From Platycnemis pennipes (taxonomy: Eukaryota > Arthropoda > Insecta > Odonata > Platycnemididae), in contig OW121852.1 of the NCBI GenBank assembly GCA_933228895.1, positions 56,214,872 through 56,278,871 on the forward strand: DNA of 64,000 bases. Reading direction: 5' to 3'. Shown one piece after another: positions 36,301 through 48,300 of this stretch. Within the stretch, counting starts at the first letter, position 1, and the number at the start of each line of letters is the position of its first letter. Both the position numbers and the translations under genes were made by a program. The notes beneath the pieces were generated by a model that saw nothing but the letters and a program-made list of their open reading frames with translations, ran no database searches and was not told where the DNA came from.

Positions 36301-39300
36301 TTCCGGGAATGTGTTTTTCTTTAGTTTTATAAGAATTATAATTGTTATTATATATTGAGCTTAGTTTTTCCGTGTGTTCCCATAACTTAACGATGTTGTT
36401 AAATCGTCCCAGTCCACAACTACTACGCAGTGAGCAGACGAGACCACCGCTATCAGGTACGGATGGCATTATGCTTTTATTTGTTGATATGCCAACGGAT
36501 TTCCGTAATAATAGAGTAATCACAGGTTGAAATTGTATATATTTCTGCAATTATTTCAGTTGGATTTATTTTGAACAGATGCCATTTTTATAGCTGGATG
36601 ATGCGATCGTATGTAACTGTGATATGCTACGAGAAACAGATGCACAGTAAAAGAGGCTGTGCATCGAAGCACGACGCGATGATGATTTTAACACGTAATT
36701 CAATCATTTAATGATAAAGATGTACACATAATTTAGGCACAGCATTTCTGTTAAAGAACGTGCATTCATGTTATGACAAAATGATGCAGACTCGGGGAAA
36801 AAAAATTTTTTTTGGTAGAAATAATTTTTTTCCTCATAAGCCTGCCAAAAATGGGGGTGCGCGGGTTACACGAGGGTGCGGATTACACGAGTAAATACGG
36901 TAGTTGCCAGTTGTATAGTTGTAGGGTGAAAATGTTATCCTCCTCTGTCATTCCAGAAGCATTATATCATCTACTGATAAGAATTTAGTTTGGTAATTCC
37001 ATAATCTCGCGGCTGAGCTTAAAGCCACCGAGTGCGTCCACTGGGTTGCGGATGGTGGGTCGACCTCTAGATATAGAGGTTAGCTGCGAGATAAGTGAGT
37101 TTACTCGTCGAATAAGCAGTCGTGGACAAAAAGCAACGGCATTCCGAGGGGGTATTGGTCTATCCTTGGGTAAGGTAGGCCTTAAATAATACAGAACCTG
37201 TGAAGATGTTGTGACTTGGCGATGGAGGCCGCCAACAATACGCTTCCCATCACCCGGAGGAGAGGGCAGCAGCTCTCCTTCATATGAGTGAAGGTGGAGA
37301 CCACAGTGGTCGGTACAGCGACACTCATTTCACTACAGGCGTGGTAACATTTACTTTAACGGCCGTAGTACTGCGAAGTGGAAGGCAAGGGGAAACCACC
37401 ACATTATTATCCCGAGGAGTCGCAGCTACTCCACTCTTTCCTTTATTATCAAGACGTGATGGCACCCTCTCGAGTAAAATATTCCGGAGGTAAAATAGTC
37501 CCCCATTCGGATCTCCGGGCGGGGACTACCCGAGAGAGTACATCAGTCAAGTGTGATACTCATTTTAGGGTAGGAACGTGGAACGTGCGATCACTTCGGA
37601 CCTGCGGAAGACTGGAGAACCTGAAGGTGGAAATGCGGAGAATGGACCTCGATGTATTGGGAATCAGTGAAATGAGATGGCCCGAAGAAGGAGACTTTTG
37701 GAGTGGAAGTTATAGAATTATTCACACCGGATCACTGAATGGTAACGCTGGAGTAGGCGTAAAGCTCAGGAAGAGTGCGGGACTGCGTGTGAAGAGCTTC
37801 CTGCAATACAGTGAAAGGATTGTAATGGTTAAAATACAAACTAAGCCTACAGATACCATTGTGGTGCAAGTTTACATGCCTACGTCGGACTACGAAGATG
37901 AAGAAGTGGAAGACGTCTACGAAGATATAACTGAAGTAATAAAACAGGTAAGAGGAGAAGAAAACCTAATTATTTTAGGAGACTGGAACGCTGTCGTCGG
38001 CGAAGGACAAGATGGAAGAATAACTGGAAAATATGGATTGGGAAACCGAAACGAAAGAGGAGAAAGACTGCTGGAGTTCTGCGCACAACATAAGTTAGTG
38101 GTTACTAACACATTGTTTAAAAATCACAACCGAAGAAAATACACATGGAAGATGCCAGGAGACAGAGGAAGATTTCAAATAGACTACATTTTAGTGAAGC
38201 AGAGGTTCAGGAATCAGGTGAAGGACTGCAAAAGCTACCCGGGTGCAGACATCGACAGCGACCATAATTTAGTGATGATGAAATGCCATCTAAAATTCAA
38301 GAGATTGAAGAAAACAGTAAAGAACATTTGGCAAGTAGAAAAACTAAAGGAGACTCAAAATCAGCTGGAATTTCAAAAAGCAGTAGAAAACAACATAGGA
38401 GAGGACCTGACTGAGAAACCAGTAGAAGAGCGTTGGGAAAACATTAAATGTGGACTACAGGAAGCCGCAAAAGAAGTTCTTGGAAGAAGAAAAGTTGCCA
38501 AGAAGAAGCCATGGATCACTGAGGAAGTCTTAGAATTGATTGAAGAAAGAAGAAAGTACAAGAATGCGAAAACTGAAGAAGGGCAGCTTTGCTACAAAAG
38601 AATAAGGAACGAAGTAAGTCGCAAAGCCAGGAAAGCTAGAGAAATGTGGATGAACAATCTGTGCGAAGATGTACAAAACAACCTTACCATTGGAAAGGTG
38701 GAAGCTGCCTATAGGATAGTGAGGAACCACTTCAAGGAACGGAGCGCAAGATGCAATGCTATAAGAGACAAGAATGGAGAACTTTTGATTGAAAATGAAG
38801 ACAAAGTGAAGAGATGGAAAGAATATCTCGAAGAGTTATACAACGGGAACGACCTCACAACGAAAGTAAATGAAGAGGAAAGCGAAGTCGAGAAGGATGA
38901 TATGGGAGCATCAATATTGAGATTGGAATTCGACGCAGCAGTAAGGGACCTTCGGATGAATAAGGCTTCTGGAATTGATGATATACCCGCAGAACTGATA
39001 AGGAATGCAGGAGAGAGGACATTGACCCAACTTTATAATGCCATCTGCGACATGTACTCAACAGGAGAAATACCCAGGGACTTCGAGAAAAACATCATCA
39101 TTCCTATTCCCAAAAAGAAGAGAGCAGAGAAATGCGAAAATTTTAGGACTATAAGCCTGACGACACACGCATCGAAGATATTGACAAGGATCATCTACAG
39201 AAGAATAGAACGAAAAGCAGAGGAGTTCCTGGATGAAGATCAATTCGGATTCAGGAAAAGTAAGGGTACAAGAGAAGCAATATTGGCCCTTAGGCTGCTT

Positions 39301-42300
39301 ATAGAGAAGAGAATGGAGAAGAACAAACCGACCTTCATTGCATTTGTGGATTTAGAGAAGGCTTTCGACAACGTGGATTGGAATTCAATGCTTGATATTC
39401 TGAAAGGAATTGGAGTTTCCTACAATGATCGAAGAATTATCCACAGTTTGTATAAAAACCAAGTAGCTGTGATTAAATCTGGACCCAGCTGTGAAGAAGC
39501 AAGAATAAGGAAAGGAGTGAGACAAGGCTGTGCACTGTCTCCCGTAATTTTTAACGTCTACATTGAGAGAGCCATCAATGAAGTCAAGGAGAAGTGTTCT
39601 GGAGTGAACATCCATGGAGAAACAATCAGCATGCTACGATTCGCTGATGACATAGCTCTCATAGCAGAGACAGAGAAGGAGCTGAATAAGATGCTAACAA
39701 CCATGGAAAGGACAATGACCAGACATCAGCTGAAGATCAATAAGAAAAAAACTAAGATATTGGTGTGCAGCAAAAGAGAAGAGGCCAAAACCAACGTTAA
39801 ACTAGGAAAACAGAAACTGGAAGAGGTGAAAGAGTTCTGTTACCTGGGAAGCAGAGTAACCAACGATGGACGAAGCAAGAAAGAAATAGTGAGTAGAATA
39901 GCCCAGGCAAAGAGGGCATTCTATCAAAAGAAGAATCTACTAACAGCTGGAAATACAAGCTTGGAAGTAAGGAAGCAATTCATTAAAACGTATATCTGGA
40001 GCATATGCCTTTATGGCAGTGAGGCATGGACGATGACAGCAGCGGAGAAGAAAAGGGTGGAAGCATTCGAAATATGGTGCTATCGACGAATGATGAAGAT
40101 TAAATGGATCGACCGAGTGACAAATGAAGAAGTCCTAAGAAGAGTGGGAGAAAAGAGAAGTCTACCGAAAACTATAAATAGAAGACGGGACAACCTAATC
40201 GGCCATATCTTAAGACACGATGGCCTGATGAAGACAATCGTCGAGGGAAAAGTGAACGGGAAAAATGGAAGAGGCAGGCCTCGTATGAGTTACATGGAGC
40301 AGGTCGTAAAGGACGTGAAAGAGAGGAACTACGTTGGTATGAAGAGGTTGGCAGATAGAAGAATCGAGTGGAGGGCTGCGTCAAACCAATCCTAGGATTG
40401 TTGACCCTTGATGATGATGATGATGATGATGAATTCCATAATGCTGAATGTTGATTACTCAGTCAGTGTTTTCATAATAATTTAACTCTCATATTAAGTC
40501 CATTACGTTCAACACAGATTCCTCTACAAAAACCTAACATTTTCATCATGGTATCTCTGGATGAAGTGAACAACATCAGAGATTGAAAAAATGGAAATTT
40601 TTCCTGAATAATAGGGATTAAATTAGACACAAGGTCAGCTATAGGCTAGTATATTTAGAGGTTCCATTGTATGGATGTAATTAATGTTTATGTAATCATC
40701 ACATTTTCATGAAAGCAATCTTTGGCCCTCATCGAAGCCATACTGATCATCCTAGAGGTCAGCTTGGTCAAAATTGGGCCTATATTAAATTGTTGCTGTT
40801 AAAGGTCGCCAACTGTGCTTACATAGCCAGATTGGCATTACCCAAACAGCAGACACAATGTGTGGAAGAATTGCTACCTACTAATTAATGAAAAGCTGGC
40901 AACAAAACCAGTAAATCAGGGATATGTAACTAACATTTTAAATATGTAGTTAAAAAATTCTGAGATATGGATATTCCAAAGAAAGTCAAAAGGCTTATTT
41001 CATCAGCCTAATTTAATTGCCTAATCCACCTAAATCATCATCATCCTAAGTGTAACTCACTTTCAATTACAAGTACTTATTTATTAGTAAGTCAACATGT
41101 AAGTTGCCGTTCATTTTTTAGTATCTGGAAAACTGTTGCTTTATTCAGGGTGTCTGACAAGCAGGAAAAGTTAGAAGTCAGTTTTAGTTTTTAGGATTGG
41201 CAAATGTATGGGAAATTTCTATGACACTCGGGATTTTTTTTTAGCAGGAAAGAGAATATGTATTCACTTGTGTGAAAATTCTGTAAATGGCAAAAGCTTC
41301 ATTTCAAGACCTTGCTAGATAGATGTTGATACATGTCTCAAATCTGTTATGTTTTGCATTGCATGTCAGCTGGATGTAAACCTAGGCAGTGAATTGAAAA
41401 TTAATGTTTATTGCAGATTGGCCCGCTGCACAAAGTAGGGAAAAAAGAATTGCAATGAGAAAAATTTTCATAGAGCATTTGAAGGATTTAAAGCCTCAAA
41501 AGTCCATTACAACTACTTTCAACCCTACTCCCCTCATATGCTGGTGCAACCCCTGGTATTTTCATTTTTCCTCTTCCATTTGAGTGGTAGGTGAGCCCCG
41601 GCAGTTTCTTTTTCAAAGTAAATTGAGCTTTGTTAGGTGTCACTTGTTGGAACTCTTGCATATTGGATCAAGTATAACACCAGGTAAATTTTTAAGTCCC
41701 ACAATTTATTTTTTTTTAATAAAAGTAAGGAACTTAACAAAGTAACTGGTGTTTTATTTTGCCTAATAGCTTCTTTGTCGTATTTTGTTTTCACTCCGTC
41801 AGATGACATGATTTATGACTGCATTATGCTAATAATAAGAGTGTAATGGAATATAATTAATGAATAGATAATTACATAATATACTTAATCTCTGAACATT
41901 GGTATGTTTTTTTATTTTATGTGCCTTGTGGGGAGGTCATGTAGAAACCACTACCTCTCCAGCATTAATACCAATGGTAGAATCTCAATTGAAAAAATAC
42001 TACCATTATAATTCATACCTTTGTCATGTCTTGCCAGTTTTTAAAAATACAACATCAAAATGTAGGTAACCTTAGGATACTACCTATTTATGCCGTAAAC
42101 ATGCCAGTACAGCAGAAGCCCGTTATAGTGAGTACGGCATATAGCAAGAATCTCACAATAATGAGTGATTAGCAATGAAAGGCCCATGATTAACATGTAA
42201 AAGAAAACGGATATAGTGAGGCCAAGAAGCTCCTGCCACGGTATTACGAGCAATAATTCTTGAGCGTGATGCACTGCAAAGTACAAATTAACGCATTGTA

Positions 42301-45300
42301 TTTATCTTTAGTAGGATTTTTTGTCAACTACAACTATTTGTGCCATCTCTACATTATTTAAAGTCCAACAAAGTCCACGCATTGACGATTTACGGCCGCC
42401 CCTAGCGTACCTTACGCACATGCATTTTTTAGTTCTTTTGTTTAGCCAAGTTCACATAGGAGCGGAATGGATGGAAGATGGACAAAAGCGGAAAAGCATC
42501 TAGCCAATCGCATGACAGCGGAGAACGGTGGTGTGGATAAGGGGCGGAGTTCAGCCCGCCTGTCTTTGTCTGTCAGTGCGGGAGTAGTTGACGGATGAGG
42601 AGTTGATTAACCCAGTGAGAAACGAAGTTGACGACGAAATTAGTTCTCTTTCGGAAGAAAAAAACAGTGCCTATGCTGACTAGAGCTAAAGCATGGCAGG
42701 CTATTAGAATAATTAGTGCCATTTACCGGGCCAGTGATGCTTCCCCCGACGACTTTAGCAATTTTAGTGAATTGGAAGGGTTTGTGCTTTCGGCAACTGC
42801 TAGTAGACTGAAGCAGACATTGCTTGAATGATGTTTCACCTGGGAATAGAAATTGTAAGTACTGTGCTGTCAATGTGTAGTTTGTGTATGTGTGATGCTA
42901 AAGGTCCAACACTTGCTTTGTTATGCTTTTTATCCTTGCGTTGAAGTCATCAAAGTTTTCTGTTGCCAAATAATTATTTACATCCTTATAATTTTACTAT
43001 TCATCCTGGTTTCGATTATTTTTCCTGTTAGCAGAAGTAATGGGAATACTTATGTTTTCTGGTAAATTTGTTAATTTGTGCAAATTTTCAATGTTTTCGT
43101 AAATATTGCCAGGGCTGATGTTATGGGAATAATTAAAATTTATCCCGTTCAACAAGTTTATATTTTATGATTCCTGAGTTCATGGATACATACAAGTTTT
43201 AGGGAAAAATTAATCAAAGTGTAAATTATTAATTTGGAAGATTTAATTCGCAAATAATTGATAAATATGCAATTGTTCATGAAAATGGCCCTCCTGCTTG
43301 TTCCTAATAGCATGATAACGACAGAAAAACGGAAAGTAAGAACTACTGTGGGAATTGAGAGGCTTAATCCGCTCGCTATAGCAGAAGTAGTACATGATTG
43401 GTGATAACTCACCCACTGCTACGAATGTTGGAGAATATTTGCTGAGTAGTGTAGTTTATAGGTATTGTGTATGTTTGATGATCTTCACCCCCTGCCACAC
43501 ACCCTCCCAGTGGCTCACAGGATATTATTTAGATATAGATGAAGGTATACCTTTAAAAGAAGTTTTGTGTGCTGTATTTAGTGAAATTTTAACTTTAAAA
43601 ATTTGGTAAATGGTCTGGAAAATCTTAAAAGGATCTTGAATTATTTTTTCTAGTTTGGTAGACACCCTGTCATATGTAAATGAAGTTATGAATTTGGATT
43701 GCTCTGCAGATGGCAAAAAACTGAAAATTTGTAGTTTTTAGCCTTTTTAGCTGCGAATCAACATTTGATCTGAAATCATTGATTTCACAGGTGCCCAGTA
43801 TAAATACCATGCAATAATATTCATAATACTGCTGTCCTATTTTGTGTCTCTGAAATTCTCTATTTTTCTCACGAGTTTTCTTGTTTGATGTAAGGTATCA
43901 GTGATCAATTTTGTACACGCAAAATGATTGTATCCTTTTTTCTAGGCTTTGACGAGCTTCACTGTGAGTGTGGTGCCAGTGTAATGTTCCCACCCATTCC
44001 ATGTGGCGCCCGTCCCCCTGAGTGTCAGCAAATTTGCTCTCGTCCACATCCATGCACCCATGTCCCAAACCACACCTGTCACAGTCAGCCAGAATGCCCT
44101 CCTTGTACAGCACTCACTGAACGCTACTGCCATGGAAAACATGAGGCAAGTTGGAACAGGATTGTCTAATCCATTAAAGATAAAGATATAATTATATTGT
44201 GTGTGTGATTACTGCCACATGGGCAGTCTGCTTTTATGTGTCCTAAACCTTATGCTTCCCCACCTCTCAGAAGTATATCATCAATGGCTACATCATTTCC
44301 CTTTCCTGGCTATAGTTGGGATATTAATCTTCATCTGTTTACCTAATGGAGATAGCCGCTGTAAGCTGACATACACCTGTTGGACGTAGTCCATTTCTAA
44401 CCTACATTGAGTATGTCACAGAAGAAAATAATGTATTTTATGGGAAAAAGTCAGTTTTAGTTACCTTTGTCAGATCACGGACTAAAATCTCAATCTGGCT
44501 CATATATCCTGCATGAGATGCCACAGTATATTAAAAAAGAACATAGCAAGATGCTGGTTTATTGAATATGAGGTAAAAGATGGTGATGAAAGTATCGTTT
44601 AATATTGTAAGCATTACAAGTGTCTGTGAAAGAAATTTTAAGCCTATAACTGCCTTGAAATTAATGCCGAAGAAGCAGCATTGACATGTGTTGTTTTGTT
44701 CACTAGGATACAGCAAAGCTAACCTCTGATTGGAGATTGGCAAGCAGAAAATAGAACTTGCTATAAAATGTAGTATTGGTTCAGAAATTATCAAATAGAT
44801 TGTCAGATTGGGATTGGGCAGAAAATTGGTGAGTCAAGTCCAATTTCCAATGGATTGGCTAATGCATTTGATCATGTCAAACTGACTAAATTAGTTTCCG
44901 TTAAGTGACATTAGTCTGGAAAGAGACACCAGAGAAAAGTCACCAATGAAGTAATCATAAGGATGAAACTATAATGTGTCCCAGTTTTCCCTTCTCTTCA
45001 TATCTTCAGCATTGGCTGAATTCTATAAAACTTAGCAAAATGGTCATTTAATTGTGTTTAGTGTAAACGCTAGTGTTGTCCTTGAACTAACATTATTAAT
45101 CCCACATGAGTGATAGAGACACCTGGTGTCTAGTTAGTAAAGCCCTAAGCCACGGCACAGTTAACTGTCCATTTCTAGTTGACATTGTTGATTTGCATTC
45201 TTTCATTTTTTATGTGGTTTTGTTATGCTTATGTGGATCATTTTGATTGCAGCTCAGGAAAAATGTGCCTTGCCATCAGACTGAAATCTCATGTGGTCGA

Positions 45301-48300
45301 CCCTGTGGCAAGGATCTGCCATGTGGCCGTCACAAATGCATCATGTTGTGCCACAAAGGACCGTGCACTGCTCCACCATCCACGCAGCAACCAGGTGCCT
45401 CCGCTCAGTGGGTGTGCAAGCAGCCATGCAATACTCCTCGCTCACTGTGTGGTCATCCTTGTGGAGTTGTGTGCCACGATGGCCCTTGCCCAGACTCGCC
45501 TTGCAGAGAAATGGCAAGTATTTGGTTTTTGTCTTTTTGTGTCTAATTTTATGTCCTGGGATTAATTTAGTAGTGTACTTGCTAGCTTCTCATGGACCAT
45601 TTCTACTCTCCATTGACCCCTCTAAATGCTTCTTTTCCTCATTAATTCCCTTTTTAGTTCTGCATGTGTTGTTTCTTCCTTTATGCTACCCTTAGAAGTT
45701 TATTCTCTTCTTCCCTCCTCTCCTTCCCAGAATATAATATAATTTTCTGTAATGGATTTCAAGAAACCCTTGCCTTTCAGTGCTGGGTACTTACCCCCAC
45801 TCCTATTTCAGAGGCTACTTCCCTCCCCAACCATGTCTAGTACTGCATTATTAGTCTTCCTCTCTATTCATCATACCTTATCCATTCTTCTCCAAATCCA
45901 CGTCTTAAATGCCTCAATCTCTTCGTCTCATCTTCTCAGGACACGTAAAGTGGCTGTTAAATGTAGTGTTGATAGTGAAAAGCAGAATATCATCTTATAC
46001 TAAGTATTATGGGTAGTTTCCAATGTTTTCATGTGAAATGATTTGCCGTTGTTCTTTTATCCTTTCCAAAATTTGTGATCATAATGCCTCTACTTTATCA
46101 TTTGAAAGTTTCTAGCTTCTCATCTTATATTTATGTATGCAATACTATGGAAATGTATGGTTAAATCCTCCTCTACAGAATTCTGCAAGCCACTAGTATC
46201 ACCCCAATATTGGATTACTTAGTTGTTAATCACTGTTTCTCAAAGAACTTCTGAAATGACTGAGAAGTAAGTACCATATTTTCTGGCTTATAAGATTTTT
46301 TTGCCGGAGAAAACAATGGACAATCATCCTGCATCATGTATGGTCTTATAAGCCAAAATATAAGGTACCTCAAAAGCCTCTGTCCTATTCCTTCCCTAGG
46401 CATATCTCCCAAATGTTGTGAAAACTATTATAGATGCCCTTGAGTGATTTATTGACATCATCATTGGTCAACAATCCTAGGATTGGTTTGACGCAGCTTT
46501 CCACTCGTTTCTTCTATCGGCCAACCTTTTCATTGTGACGTAATTCTTCTCTTTTACATTCTTCACGACCTGTTCCATGTATCTCATACGAGGCCTGCCT
46601 TTTCCAATCTTCCCGTTCACTTTTCCCTCGACGATAGTCTTCATCAGGCCATCGTGTCTCAAGATATGACCGATTAAGTTTTCCCTTCTTCTTTTTAGAG
46701 TTGTCAGCAGACTTCTCTTTTCTCCTACTCTTCTTAGCACTTCCTCGTTACTTACTCGGTCGATCCATTTAATCTTCAGCATTCTTCTGTAACACCACAT
46801 TTCAAATGCTTCTACCCTTTTCTTCTCCGCTGCTGTCATCGTCCATGATTCACTGCCGTAAAGAAAAATGCTCCAGATGTATGTTCTGATGAACTGTTTT
46901 CTTACTTCTATGCTTGTATTTCCTGCTGTAAGTAGATTCTTCTTCTGAAAGAATGCCCGCTTTGCCTGGGCTATTCTACTCACTATTTCTTTCTTGCTTC
47001 GTCCATCGTTGGTTACTCTGCTTCCCAGGTAACAGAACTCTTTCACCTCTTCCAGTTTCTGTTTTCCTAGTTTAACGTTGGTTTTCGCCTCTTCTCTTTT
47101 GCTGCACACCAATATCTTAGTCTTCTTCTTATTGATCTCCAGCTGATATCTCGCCATAGTCCTTTCCAGGGTCGTTAGCATCTTATTCAGCTCCTTCTCT
47201 GTCTCTGCTATGAGAGCTATGTCATCAGCGAATCGTAGCATACTGATTGTTTCTCCGTGGATTTTCACTCCAGAACACTTCTCCTTGACTTCATTTATGG
47301 CTCTCTCGATGTAAACATTAAAAATTACGGGAGACAGTGCGCAGCCTTGTCTCACTCCTTTCCTTATTCTTGCCTCTTCACAGCTGGGTCCAGATTTAAT
47401 CACAGCAACTTGGTTTTTGTACAGACTGTGTATAATTCTTCGGTCATTGTAGGACACTCCAATTCCCTTCAGAATTCCAAGCATTGAATCCCAATCCACG
47501 TTGTCAAAGGCCTTCTCTAAATCCACAAATGCAATGAAGGTCGGTTTGTTCTTCTCCATTCTCTTCTCTATGAGTAGCCTAAGGGCCAATATTGCTTCCC
47601 TTGTACCCTTACTTTTCCTGAATCCGAATTGATCTTCATCCAGGAACTCCTCTGCTCTTCGTTCTATTCTTCTGTAGATGATCCTGGTCAGTATCTTTGA
47701 TGCATGTGTCGTCAGGCTTATAGTCCTAAAATTTTCGCATTTCTCCGCTCTCTTCTTCTTGGGAATAGGAATGATGATGTTTTTCTCGAAGTCCCTTGGA
47801 ATTTCCCCTGTTGAATACATGTCGCAGATGGTTTTGTAGAGATGAATTAATGTCTTCTCTCCTGCATTTTTAATTAGTTCTGCAGGGACATCATCAATAC
47901 CTGAGGCCTTATTCATCCGAAGATCCCTTACTGCAGCGTCGAATTCCGATCTTAATATTGATGCCCCCATATCATCTATTTCCACTTCGCTTTCCTCTTC
48001 AATAGCTTTTGTGCTGAGATTTTTTCCATTGTATAGCTCTTCCAGATATTCTTTCCACCTCTTCACTTTGTCCTCGTTTTCAATCAAAATTCCTCCATTC
48101 TTGTCCCTTATGGCATTGCATCTTGCGCTCCGTTCCTTGAAGTGGTTCCTCACTATGCTGTAGGCCGCTTCCACCTTTCCAAGTGCAAGGTTGCTTTGTA
48201 CATCTTCGCAAAGATTTTTCAACCACAGCTCTCTAGCTTTCCTTGCTTTGCGACTTATTTCGTTCCTTATTCTTTTGTAGCAGAGCTGCCCTTCTTCAGT

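Noticed and set aside
37284..37493. Separate small upstream ORF of the LINE ([13 protein letters not shown])
   Set aside because: It overlaps the main frame, is not preserved in the older copy at 34541 and has no known domain; treated as 5' UTR.
44150..44151. GT donor for exon 8
   Set aside because: It puts exon 9 into a stop after a few codons; the GC site four bases earlier keeps the NFX1 frame.
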